From Pseudomonadota bacterium (GTDB taxonomy: Bacteria > Pseudomonadota > Alphaproteobacteria > Rhizobiales > Hyphomicrobiaceae): a stretch of DNA of 7,099 nt. The notes beneath the pieces are model-generated. The model was not told where the DNA came from, did not search any database, and saw nothing but the letters and a program-made list of their open reading frames with translations. This document shows positions 1 to 6,253 of this stretch, piece by piece; the stretch's first letter is position 1; the number at the start of each line of letters is the position of its first letter. The DNA is taken from positions 1 through 7,099 of the forward strand of contig JAEYPL010000151.1 in NCBI GenBank assembly GCA_023410905.1. The letters run 5' to 3'. A program made the translations under genes and the position numbers.

Positions 1-701
1 GCTTCCATGCCGATGCCCGGGCAACCGCTATTGAAGGTGGCATTGTCCTTGATCCAGTGACGAGCCCATCCCGTGTGGAACAGCACCACATCGCCCTCGC
101 CAATGGCGTCGGCGGTCAGGCCCTGCTTCTTGAGGGCAGCTTCGATATCCGCGACGGTGATCTCGTCACCGGCATTCATCGGCGCGCCACGATGGGCCGC
201 CGCATCGATCAGGATGCCCTTCGTGAAGAACGGCTTTATGTGCTCGATGCCGAGACGCTTGAGGCCAGTCGGCCCGAAGATGTCCTGAGCGGAGTTGCCA
301 TTGTAGAAAGCCTGGCGGCCGCCTGCACCAAGGCCAATATGCCCGAGGCCGTCGAACTGCGTGCCGACCTGACCGATCTCTGTGGACAGAAAGTCGTCCA
401 TCCAGATGACGTTGTTCTCGCCTACGGGACCGCCGGCGAGACCGCCGGTGCCGCGCAACGCAAATGCGCGCGCACCGAACAGCGGCATGGCGGCCTCGTA
501 TGTCCGTCCGAGCGCAATGACATTACCGGTTTTCATGTACTTCATGGCCTCCATGACCTTCTTCGGGGTCATAAGGTTGGAAGCGCCAGCCTGATCGTCC
601 TTGCCCCAGCGCGAGGTGGTGCCTGTGTCCTGAGCGAACGCGGCTTGTGTTGCAAACAAAAGAGTGGCGGCGCCCGCAAGCGCCTTGATGAGCTTCGACA
701 T
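1..701 (-). CDS. Exported cyclase-family protein (kynurenine formamidase-like), partial, C-terminus missing
   Basis: The N-terminal 233 residues are present; the frame runs off the left edge with no stop. The ATG at 701-699 is preceded by TAAGGAGG with the AGGAGG core 7 nt away, a very strong ribosome-binding site. Residues 1-24 form a signal peptide (Lys-rich start, hydrophobic core, cleavage near AFA|QD), so the enzyme should act in the periplasm. Residues 31-46 (RWGKDDQAGASNLMTP) and HTGW at 209-212 are typical of the Cyclase fold (PF04199), which includes metal-dependent amidases and lactone hydrolases such as KynB. The metal motif expected as HxGTHxDxxxH reads QVGTQFDGLGH at 111-121: Asp117 and His121 are kept but both early His are Gln. 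Distal ligands would lie beyond the window. The substrate cannot be inferred. It is separated from kdsA by 134 bp and probably has its own promoter. Confidence 0.85.
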   Translation of the reverse strand, partial: MSKLIKALAGAATLLFATQAAFAQDTGTTSRWGKDDQAGASNLMTPKKVMEAMKYMKTGNVIALGRTYEAAMPLFGARAFALRGTGGLAGGPVGENNVIWMDDFLSTEIGQVGTQFDGLGHIGLGAGGRQAFYNGNSAQDIFGPTGLKRLGIEHIKPFFTKGILIDAAAHRGAPMNAGDEITVADIEAALKKQGLTADAIGEGDVVLFHTGWARHWIKDNATFNSGCPGIGME

Positions 702-708
702 TTGGTTT

Positions 709-714
709 CCTCCT
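709..714 (-). promoter_or_regulatory. Strong ribosome-binding site of the cyclase gene
   Basis: On the minus strand this reads AGGAGG within TAAGGAGGAAACCAAATG. It lies 7 nt from the ATG and fixes the start of the exported cyclase gene. Confidence 0.85.
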
Positions 715-764
715 TAGTCGGGCAGACTTCTCATAAAGTCTTTGGTCCGCCAACGAACGAAGGA

Positions 765-793
765 AGAATGCCGATAAAGCGGGCCCTTCTCAA
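765..793 (-). promoter_or_regulatory. Candidate sigma-70 promoter for the cyclase gene
   Basis: On the minus strand TTGAGA (788-793, 5 of 6 to the -35 consensus) is followed after 17 bp by CATTCT (765-770, 3 of 6 to the -10 consensus). It lies about 64 bp upstream of the ATG, in the only non-coding gap before the gene. The -10 is weak, so this is a tentative reading. The same gap holds a short inverted repeat at 724-741 in what would be the mRNA leader. I saw no GC-rich hairpin with a T-tract that would terminate kdsA. Confidence 0.25.
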
Positions 794-835
794 GGCAGTC
801 GCGCAGTCATCCGTGATCGACTTATCGAGAGGTGC

Positions 836-1690
836 TCATGCCAAATGGCGTTTGGCGACCGCATCGATCTCCATCAGCTCGCGCAGGAGTCCCTCGAAAT
901 CCTTGAGCGGCACCATGTTGGGGCCGTCTGAAGGCGCGTTATCGGGATCCTGATGCGTCTCGATGAAGAGGCCCGCGACGCCGACAGCCACGGCCGCACG
1001 CGCGAGCACAGGCACGAAGCGGCGGTCACCGCCAGAGCTCGTTCCCTTGCCGCCCGGCTGCTGGACGGAATGCGTCGCGTCGAAAATCACCGGCGCGCCA
1101 GTCTCCGCCATGATCGGCAGCGACCGCATGTCGACGACAAGCGTGTTGTAACCGAAGGACGCACCGCGCTCGGTGACGAGCACATTCGGATTGCCGCTGC
1201 CGGTGACCTTGGCGACGGCATTGGCCATGTCCCAGGGCGCGAGGAACTGGCCCTTCTTGATCTTGACCACGCGTCCCGTCTTCGCCGCCGCGATGAGCAA
1301 GTCCGTCTGGCGGCAGAGGAAGGCCGGAATCTGCAGCACATCCACGACCTCGGCGAGGATCGCGCACTGTGCCACATCGTGCACGTCAGTGTGAACCGGC
1401 AGGCCGAGGCTCGAGCGGATCTCGGCATAGACGTCGAGCGCCGCGGAGAGCCCGACGCCCCGCTTGCCTGAAAGCGATGTGCGGTTGGCTTTGTCGAAGC
1501 TCGTCTTGTAGACGAGCCCGATGCCGAGGCGGCCGGCGATCTCCTTGAGTGCCGTCGCCATTTCGAGCGCGTGCGCGCGGCTCTCCATCTGGCAGGGGCC
1601 AGCGAAAACCGCGATGGGACGGCGCGCGCCGAATGTCACATCGCCGACGCGAACTTCCGCATTGGGCTTAAGCGTTTCGCCGCTGCTCAT
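836..1690 (-). CDS. kdsA: 3-deoxy-8-phosphooctulonate synthase (KDO-8-P synthase)
   Basis: The 284-residue product condenses phosphoenolpyruvate with arabinose 5-phosphate to give KDO 8-phosphate, the cytoplasmic step committing carbon to the KDO of the LPS inner core. Length and motifs match the family: FAGPCQMES at 29-37, YKTSFDKANR at 61-70, KIKKGQF at 143-149, FDATHSVQQPGG at 203-214, FIETH at 242-246 and SDGP at 254-257. Cys33, in the position held by Asn in the E. coli enzyme, together with His207, Glu244 and Asp255 indicates the metal-dependent class. The ATG at 1690-1688 follows AGGAGG (1695-1700) with 4 nt spacing. It lies 26 bp downstream of an exported unknown protein and is the last gene of a probable three-gene operon. 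In the hyphomicrobial genomes I recall, kdsA sits near pyrG and eno, so this neighbourhood differs. Confidence 0.97.
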   Translation of the reverse strand: MSSGETLKPNAEVRVGDVTFGARRPIAVFAGPCQMESRAHALEMATALKEIAGRLGIGLVYKTSFDKANRTSLSGKRGVGLSAALDVYAEIRSSLGLPVHTDVHDVAQCAILAEVVDVLQIPAFLCRQTDLLIAAAKTGRVVKIKKGQFLAPWDMANAVAKVTGSGNPNVLVTERGASFGYNTLVVDMRSLPIMAETGAPVIFDATHSVQQPGGKGTSSGGDRRFVPVLARAAVAVGVAGLFIETHQDPDNAPSDGPNMVPLKDFEGLLRELMEIDAVAKRHLA

Positions 1691-1694
1691 GAGC

Positions 1695-1700
1695 CCTCCT
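1695..1700 (-). promoter_or_regulatory. Ribosome-binding site of kdsA
   Basis: AGGAGG on the minus strand, inside GAAGGAGGGCTCATG, in the 26-bp gap after the stop of the upstream gene. It supports independent, strong initiation of kdsA on a shared transcript. Confidence 0.75.
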
Positions 1701-1716
1701 TCTGGTGTGATGAGAA

Positions 1717-2445
1717 TTACCGGTTGGCATCGAGATGAGCCTGCACGGACTTGCGAAGCAGATCTGTGATCTTCACCATGGAGGCGTAGTTATCGCCTTC
1801 CGTGTAGCGGTACATGTAGAGCAAGCGCCCGCGTACGACCACATGCGCATAGACGCAGAGAATGAGCTTGTCGGCGCCCTGCTCGGTCCGGATACGCTGA
1901 AGAAGACTGGCGTAGCAGGCGTCCGCATCCTCATGCACGACGCCGACGAACTGAGTCTCGTTGAGCTTCACGACATCGCTCGCCTTGTTGAAGCGTTCGC
2001 GAACAGCCTCCACGGGGCCCGTGATGAGCGCATCACCACCTTTGCGCAGAGCCCCGCAGATTTCCTTCGACGTCGCCTCCTCGCGCCCGGCGAGATTGCG
2101 CGTACGATGCACGAGACCAATCTGCACCTGCGTGAAATCGTCGAGCGTCGGTCGCTGTCCGGTGCGCCACGGCTCGATCTGATCGCAGTCGGCCGCCGCC
2201 AGAAGCAATTCGTTCTGTCCCACGAGCCCGCGCTCGACGAGTTCATAGACGCGCTTGTCGGAGGGATGCTCGCGCTCGAGCAGGCACTGGTCCGGATCGA
2301 CGACGAGGATAACCTCCTGGCCGCCGATCGAGACGGCCACTTGCCGTACTCCTTGCGCATTGACCGGCGACACCACTGCAACTCCCACAGCAATGGCGAA
2401 CGCCACGGCCATCGTCTGCCATCCAGTGCGTACTTGCCCCCACAC
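1717..2445 (-). CDS. Exported protein of unknown function, upstream of kdsA
   Basis: I do not recognise this family. The frame stays open far upstream into the GFA gene, but a GTG at 2445-2443 has GGGGAG about 8 nt before it and gives 242 residues with a signal peptide: a short n-region with Arg6, a hydrophobic stretch at 12-27, and a likely cleavage after VNA at 28-30. An ATG at 2412-2410 (231 residues) is the alternative start and leaves the hydrophobic core intact. The mature part has a beta-like opening (VAVSIGGQEVILVVD, 36-50), an acidic/basic middle, a hydrophobic strand pair at 194-212 and a C-terminal amphipathic helix. Five cysteines (54, 87, 130, 177, 197) could form disulfides in the periplasm. 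There is no lipobox and no further membrane segment. It lies 13 bp after the GFA gene and 26 bp before kdsA, so it is probably cotranscribed. Frame and start are well supported; the function is unknown. Confidence 0.75.
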   Translation of the reverse strand: MWGQVRTGWQTMAVAFAIAVGVAVVSPVNAQGVRQVAVSIGGQEVILVVDPDQCLLEREHPSDKRVYELVERGLVGQNELLLAAADCDQIEPWRTGQRPTLDDFTQVQIGLVHRTRNLAGREEATSKEICGALRKGGDALITGPVEAVRERFNKASDVVKLNETQFVGVVHEDADACYASLLQRIRTEQGADKLILCVYAHVVVRGRLLYMYRYTEGDNYASMVKITDLLRKSVQAHLDANR

Positions 2446-2458
2446 GTCGCGTACTCCC

Positions 2459-2926
2459 CTATCTCGGACCGATCCGCGCCGGCTTCGCGCCCTTGCCGGC
2501 CAGCGCCTCGAAGCGCGGCAATTCATCATGCACCTCGAACCAGGCAACCTGCTCGACGACGTGCGCATGACCGGTCGGCGGCCACGCGGACGGATCTTCG
2601 AGCGTGCCATGATAGAAGTGGATCTCGTCCGGCCAGCGCGCGCCCGTATATGCCACGGGTGTGCCACAGGTACCGCAGAAATGACGGAAGGCGCCGGGCG
2701 AGCTTTCGTGCTTCAGCGGCGTCACGCCCGTAAAGCGTGCATTCTCGCTTTTGATACCGACATAAGTCGCGACGACGGAGCCGACGGCACGGCGGCAGCT
2801 CGCGCAATGGCAGTGCATGACCCAGCGCGGCTTGCCCGCGAATTCATAGCTGACGGCCTTGCACAGGCAGTGTCCGCGCGTCAGCACGTGCTCCCCGACC
2901 GCCAGATCTGTTTCCCTTCCGGCCAT
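2459..2926 (-). CDS. GFA-family zinc protein (glutathione-dependent formaldehyde-activating enzyme-like)
   Basis: The 155-residue protein has the cysteine pattern of the GFA/CENP-V domain (PF04828): GHCLC at 18-22, HCHCASC at 38-44 and FCGTCG at 83-88, which together bind two zinc ions in this fold. The late signature HGTLEDPSAW (106-115), an EQVAWFEV segment and a DELPRFE tail are also typical. The founding member, Gfa of Paracoccus, was linked to S-hydroxymethylglutathione formation, but most members are uncharacterised, so the reaction should not be assumed. A GTG at 2944 would add six residues, but those codons are GGAGGAGGG-rich and serve as the ribosome-binding site of the ATG at 2926-2924, which I prefer. 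It is the first gene of a minus-strand run with the exported unknown and kdsA and is divergent from the NIPSNAP gene. No signal peptide is seen, so it is cytoplasmic. Confidence 0.9.
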   Translation of the reverse strand: MAGRETDLAVGEHVLTRGHCLCKAVSYEFAGKPRWVMHCHCASCRRAVGSVVATYVGIKSENARFTGVTPLKHESSPGAFRHFCGTCGTPVAYTGARWPDEIHFYHGTLEDPSAWPPTGHAHVVEQVAWFEVHDELPRFEALAGKGAKPARIGPR

Positions 2927-3085
2927 CGGACCACCCTCCTCCACGCGCGCCGACTCATCGGCCCCAGTCTAGGCGCTTTGAAGGCGGCCGACGAGCGACT
3001 GCACATCTTGAATGACTTCGATGGGGGACGAAACATCAGCCTGCTCAATGACCTACCTTCGGCTCCACAACCGGAGGAGATCCCC
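2927..3085. promoter_or_regulatory. Divergent spacer between the GFA-kdsA run and the NIPSNAP-ABM pair
   Basis: This 159-bp gap must carry promoters for both directions unless transcription enters from outside. On the plus strand, TTGAAT (3008-3013) and AAACAT (3031-3036) are 17 bp apart, ending about 49 bp before the NIPSNAP ATG. On the minus strand, TAGACT (2971-2966) is a possible -10 with only a poor -35 upstream. Both are weak matches. I see no inverted repeat convincing enough to name an operator. Confidence 0.3.
3073..3077 (+). promoter_or_regulatory. Ribosome-binding site of the NIPSNAP gene
   Basis: GGAGG, within CCGGAGGAGATCCCCATG, sits 8 nt before the ATG at 3086. It settles the start, because the same frame stays open for hundreds of bases upstream, antisense to other genes. 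Confidence 0.8.
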
Positions 3086-3409
3086 ATGCTGACATGCGTC
3101 ATCCGCTACCATATCGACCCAACGAAGAAGGACGCGTTCGCCCAATATGCGCGCAACTGGGGCGGGGCGATCCCCCGCTGCGGTGCTGACCTGATCGGCT
3201 ACTATGCGCCGCACGAAGGCTCCAGCACCCTCGCTTATGGCATCTATAGCATCCCGAGCCTCGCCGAATACGAGGCCTACCGCGCCCGGCTTGCGGCCGA
3301 CCCGCTGGGGCGCGAGAATTATCTCTTCGCCCAGCGCGAGAGGTTCCTTCTGCGCGAGGACCGGACGTTCCTCAAGTGCGTGTCCCTGCCCCACGGAGAG
3401 AAGACATGA
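3086..3409 (+). CDS. NIPSNAP-family protein
   Basis: The 107-residue protein fits the bacterial NIPSNAP family (PF07978), small dimeric alpha+beta-barrel proteins of ferredoxin-like fold. Family features are the opening strand MLTCVIRYHI, the helix at 12-24 (PTKKDAFAQYARN), the GADLIGYYAPHEG segment at 33-45, YGIYSIPSLAEYEAYR at 51-66 and a closing R-F-L strand at 86-99. No enzymatic reaction is established for such bacterial proteins, and I see no catalytic signature. The ATG is set by GGAGGAG 6-8 nt upstream. Its stop overlaps the next start as ATGA, so translation of the two genes is probably coupled. No signal peptide is seen. Confidence 0.87.
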   Translation: MLTCVIRYHIDPTKKDAFAQYARNWGGAIPRCGADLIGYYAPHEGSSTLAYGIYSIPSLAEYEAYRARLAADPLGRENYLFAQRERFLLREDRTFLKCVSLPHGEKT

Positions 3410-3768
3410 TCGCCGTCATCTTCGAAGTCTATCCCGCGGACGGGCGCAAGGAGGAATACCTCGACATTGCCGCCGGCCTGCGGCCAATCCTCCAGGATAT
3501 CGACGGGTTCATCTCGGTCGAGCGCTTCCAGAGCCTCACGGACCCGAAGAAAATCCTTTCGCTCTCCTTCTTCCGCGACGAGGAGGCCGTGCGCGCGTGG
3601 CGCAATACCATGGCGCATCGCGGCGCGCAGAGCAGAGGCCGTGGTGGCATCTTCGCCGACTATCGCCTGCGTATTGCGAGCGTCATCCGCGACTACGGCA
3701 TGAACGAGCGCGACCAAGCGCCCGTGGATAGCCGGACGGTGCACGCCGACAAGCCGGGCGCGGCTTAG
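3406..3768 (+). CDS. Antibiotic biosynthesis monooxygenase (ABM)-domain protein
   Basis: The 120-residue protein has an ABM-like domain (PF03992; ferredoxin-like dimer, the fold of quinol and heme-degrading monooxygenases). The visible pattern is MIAVIFEVYPADGRKEEY at 1-18, an amphipathic helix to about 32, GFISVERFQSLTDP at 34-47, ILSLSFFRDEEAVRAWR at 50-66, HRGAQSRGR at 71-79 and FADYRLRIASVIRDYGM at 83-99. The alternation of FxSVERF with an exposed His71 resembles family members, but the substrate is unknown. The ATG at 3406 overlaps the upstream TGA by 4 bases and has GGAGAG 5 nt before it. The last 20 residues are polar and probably disordered. Its TAG at 3766-3768 overlaps the TAA of rnhA on the other strand. 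Confidence 0.88.
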   Translation: MIAVIFEVYPADGRKEEYLDIAAGLRPILQDIDGFISVERFQSLTDPKKILSLSFFRDEEAVRAWRNTMAHRGAQSRGRGGIFADYRLRIASVIRDYGMNERDQAPVDSRTVHADKPGAA

Positions 3769-4229
3769 GTGCTCTCGCCCTTGCGGATGGCTTTGATGGC
3801 CTCGCGCGCGAGTTCGTCAGCGCGTTCGTTTTCCGGGTGCCCGGCGTGGCCCTTGAGCCAATGCCACTCGATGGTGTGGCGTTTCGTGGCCTCATCGAGA
3901 CGCTGCCACAGCTCGACGTTCTTCACGGGCTTCTTGTCAGCCGTTTTCCAGCCATTACGCCGCCAACCAAAAATCCACTTCGTGATGCCGTCGCGGACGT
4001 AAACAGAGTCCGTCCAGAGATCGACGCGTGACGGCCCCTTCAGCGCCTCCAGCGCCGAGATCGCTCCCATAAGCTCCATGCGGTTGTTGGTCGATACCGC
4101 CTCGCCCCCTGACAGCTCCTTGCGATGCGAACCGGATACGAGAATGGCACCCCAGCCGCCCGGCCCCGGATTACCGGAGCAGGCGCCATCCGTGTGGATG
4201 ATGACATGCGGTTTCGTACCCGTGGCCAT
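3765..4229 (-). CDS. rnhA: Ribonuclease HI
   Basis: The 154-residue enzyme cleaves the RNA strand of RNA:DNA hybrids in the cytoplasm, removing R-loops and primer RNA. All four catalytic acids are present: Asp14 (in HTDGACSGNPGPGGW), Glu52 (NNRMELMG), Asp74 (WTDSVYV) and Asp138 (ENERADELA), plus the flexible-loop His128 (KGHAGHPENE). The basic segment WIFGWRRNGWKTADKKPVKN (85-104) matches the substrate-binding handle of E. coli RNase HI. Its ATG overlaps the thrB stop as TGATG and no clear Shine-Dalgarno precedes it, so it is probably translated by coupling. Length is normal. The gene ends in a 4-bp tail-to-tail overlap with the ABM gene. Confidence 0.98.
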   Translation of the reverse strand: MATGTKPHVIIHTDGACSGNPGPGGWGAILVSGSHRKELSGGEAVSTNNRMELMGAISALEALKGPSRVDLWTDSVYVRDGITKWIFGWRRNGWKTADKKPVKNVELWQRLDEATKRHTIEWHWLKGHAGHPENERADELAREAIKAIRKGEST

Positions 4230-5197
4230 CAGCGTGCCTGCAGCCCGTACTCGCTCGCCGACGCGACCGACTGGTGGAAGCGCAGGCGCCGCAGATACTC
4301 TTGCGGATCCTTGCGTTTCACGAGGGCACCTTCCGGCGTGTTGATCCAGTCGTAGGCGCGCGTCAGCAGAAAGCGCAACGCCGAGCCACGCGCCAACAGC
4401 GGCAGTGCGGCGCGCTCCGCCGGCTCGAGCGGACGCACGGCATCATAGCCGCGCAGCAGCGCAATACCCTTGGTCAGATTGAAGGAGTTGTCCGGTTCGA
4501 AGCACCAGGCATTGAGACAGACGGCGAGATCATAGGCGAGCGCGTCGTTGCAGGCGAAGTAGAAGTCGATGATCCCCGACAGCCGATCGCCGATGAAGAA
4601 GACGTTGTCCGGAAAGAGATCGGCGTGGATGACGCCCTGCGGAATGTCGCGCGGCCAGTTGGCTTCGAGGTGGGCGAGTTCGGCTTCGATCGTCGCGCCG
4701 AGACCGCTGAAAATCTCGTCAGCGCGATCGCGAAAGCGTTCGTAGAGCGGGCGCCAGCCGGACAGCCCCAGCGCATTCTCGCGGCGAATCTTGAAGCCGC
4801 GCCCGGCCAGATGAAGCTCGGCGAGCGCCTTGCCGACGGCCGCGCAATGCTCGACGCGGGGCCGACGAATCCACACACCATCGAGGAAGGTCACGAGCGC
4901 GGCTGGACGACCGGCCAGCTCCTGCAACATGGCCCCATTGCTATCGCGCACCGGCGTCGGGCAGCTCAGCCCGTTCCGCGCGAGATGCTCCATGAGGCCG
5001 AGAAAGAAGGGCAGATCATCTGGGTTCACCCGGCGCTCGTAGAGCGTCAGAATGAACGGCCCTTTCTCGGTGCGCACGAGATAGTTGGTGTTCTCGACGC
5101 CCTCGGCAATGCCCTTGCACGAGAGCAGCGTGCCGAGCGGATAGCCATCGAGAAAGCGCACGAGATCGTCGTCAGAAACTTCGGTGTAGACGGCCAT
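4229..5197 (-). CDS. thrB: Homoserine kinase, APH-fold (type II)
   Basis: The 322-residue protein phosphorylates homoserine to O-phosphohomoserine in threonine synthesis. It belongs to the aminoglycoside-phosphotransferase-like homoserine kinases of proteobacteria, not the GHMP type of E. coli. The start MAVYTEVSDDDLVRFL, GIAEGVENTNYLVRT at 29-43, the catalytic loop VIHADLFPDNVFF at 189-201 (Asp193, Asn198) and the metal Asp211 in GIIDFYFACND are diagnostic. The frame is open further upstream inside ispH, but the ATG at 5197-5195 gives the family N-terminus and has AAGG 5 nt before it. It begins 7 bp after the ispH stop and overlaps rnhA by one base, the middle gene of a compact operon. Confidence 0.97.
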   Translation of the reverse strand: MAVYTEVSDDDLVRFLDGYPLGTLLSCKGIAEGVENTNYLVRTEKGPFILTLYERRVNPDDLPFFLGLMEHLARNGLSCPTPVRDSNGAMLQELAGRPAALVTFLDGVWIRRPRVEHCAAVGKALAELHLAGRGFKIRRENALGLSGWRPLYERFRDRADEIFSGLGATIEAELAHLEANWPRDIPQGVIHADLFPDNVFFIGDRLSGIIDFYFACNDALAYDLAVCLNAWCFEPDNSFNLTKGIALLRGYDAVRPLEPAERAALPLLARGSALRFLLTRAYDWINTPEGALVKRKDPQEYLRRLRFHQSVASASEYGLQAR

Positions 5198-5204
5198 ACC
5201 AGCC

Positions 5205-6191
5205 TTATCCCTGTGCGCGCCGGGCCGCCCGCGGCGGCGCATCGTCCCGCAACTCGCGCGGCACGTTGAAGGCAATGTTCTCCTTGGCCGTGACGACACT
5301 CTCGACCGTCACCTCGTAACGCGCGCGGAAGGCGTCGATAATCTCGTCCACCAGCACCTGCGGCGCCGAAGCGCCCGCCGTCACGCCGAGCGTACGAATG
5401 CCCTCGAAGTCGGCCCAGTTGATCTCGTGCGCGCGCTGTATGAGCAGCGCCTTCGGACAGCCTGCGCGTTCTGCCACCTCGACAAGCCTGAGCGAGTTCG
5501 AGCTGTTCGGCGCCCCGACCACGATCACGCGATCCGAGCGTGGCGCGATGCTCTTCACCGCCGCCTGCCGGTTCGTCGTGGCATAGCAGATGTCCTCCTT
5601 GTGCGGACTGGTGATCGACGGGAAGCGCGCCTTGAGGATCGCGACGATCTCCGCCGTATCGTCCACGGAGAGCGTCGTCTGCGTGATGAATGCCAGGTGC
5701 TCGGGATGTGCCGGCTCGATCGTGCGCGCATCCTCGGCCGTCTCGATGAGGCGCACGGTGCCTTCCGGGAGCTGTCCCATGGTACCGATCACCTCCGGAT
5801 GGCCGGCATGGCCGATCAGGAGGATTTCGTTACCGGCGGCATGATGACGCTCCGCCTCGACATGAACCTTCGAGACCAGCGGGCAGGTCGCATCAAGGTA
5901 AAAAAGGTTTCTGTGGCGGGCGGCTGCCGGGACCGACTTCGGCACCCCGTGCGCCGAAAATATCACAGGGGCGTCCGTTTCCGGAATTTCGTCCAGCTCC
6001 TCCACAAATATGGCGCCTTTCCGCCTGAGGTTCTCGACCACGAATTGGTTGTGAACGATCTCATGGCGCACATAGACCGGGGCGCCGAATCGGGCGAGCG
6101 CTAGCTCAACGATCTGGATAGCCCGATCCACGCCGGCACAGAATCCGCGCGGGGCGGCAAGCAGGACGGTCAGCGGCGGGCGTATGGACAT
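5205..6191 (-). CDS. ispH: 4-hydroxy-3-methylbut-2-enyl diphosphate reductase
   Basis: The 328-residue enzyme performs the last step of the MEP pathway, reducing HMBPP to isopentenyl and dimethylallyl diphosphate with a [4Fe-4S] cluster. Cluster cysteines are Cys18 (APRGFCAGVDRA), Cys103 (DATCPLV) and Cys202 (KEDICYATTNRQ). Substrate residues are visible as EIVHN (44-48), GHAGHPEV with His131 and Glu133, QTTLSVDDT (171-179) and the PNSSNS loop (228-233). The ATG at 6191-6189 gives the family start; an in-frame TTG at 6278 would add 29 atypical residues and is rejected. The Shine-Dalgarno is weak. The last dozen residues are Pro/Arg/Ala-rich and probably a disordered tail. It is the first gene of ispH-thrB-rnhA, with its promoter presumably in the 6192-6425 spacer. 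Confidence 0.97.
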   Translation of the reverse strand: MSIRPPLTVLLAAPRGFCAGVDRAIQIVELALARFGAPVYVRHEIVHNQFVVENLRRKGAIFVEELDEIPETDAPVIFSAHGVPKSVPAAARHRNLFYLDATCPLVSKVHVEAERHHAAGNEILLIGHAGHPEVIGTMGQLPEGTVRLIETAEDARTIEPAHPEHLAFITQTTLSVDDTAEIVAILKARFPSITSPHKEDICYATTNRQAAVKSIAPRSDRVIVVGAPNSSNSLRLVEVAERAGCPKALLIQRAHEINWADFEGIRTLGVTAGASAPQVLVDEIIDAFRARYEVTVESVVTAKENIAFNVPRELRDDAPPRAARRAQG

Positions 6192-6253
6192 GAGGTTGTC
6201 GAACCGACGTTGGAGCGGGCCGCAGAAAATGCGAGAAGGGGCGTTGCGCCCAT

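Noticed and set aside
799..816. Short repeat of GCAGTC around GCAGTCGCGCAGTC downstream of kdsA, considered as a terminator
   Set aside because: It is a direct repeat, not an inverted one, and has no following T-tract on the minus strand.
57..953. Plus-strand open frame of 298 codons across the cyclase gene and the kdsA end
   Set aside because: It is antisense to a gene with a clear signal peptide, family motifs and a strong ribosome-binding site. Its translation has no recognisable features, and long antisense frames are expected at this GC content.
953..1471. Plus-strand open frame of 172 codons inside kdsA
   Set aside because: It is the antisense shadow of kdsA: Arg/Asp/His-rich translation, no ribosome-binding site, no motifs.
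2446..2667. N-terminal extension of the exported unknown into the GFA gene
   Set aside because: The extra 74 residues are Arg/Ser-rich, overlap the GFA reading frame, and would bury the signal peptide internally.
1735..2733. Plus-strand open frame of 332 codons antisense to the exported unknown and the GFA gene
   Set aside because: It crosses two well-supported minus-strand genes and has a low-complexity Arg/Ala/Ser C-terminus with no family features.
2255..3085. Upstream extension of the NIPSNAP frame to 384 codons
   Set aside because: The added part runs antisense to the GFA and exported-protein genes, and GGAGGAG just before 3086 gives a family-consistent start.
4274..5269. Plus-strand open frame of 331 codons antisense to thrB
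   Set aside because: thrB has all its catalytic motifs on the other strand; the shadow frame has none.
5427..6104. Plus-strand open frame of 225 codons antisense to ispH
   Set aside because: It is a shadow of ispH, with no start signal or motifs.
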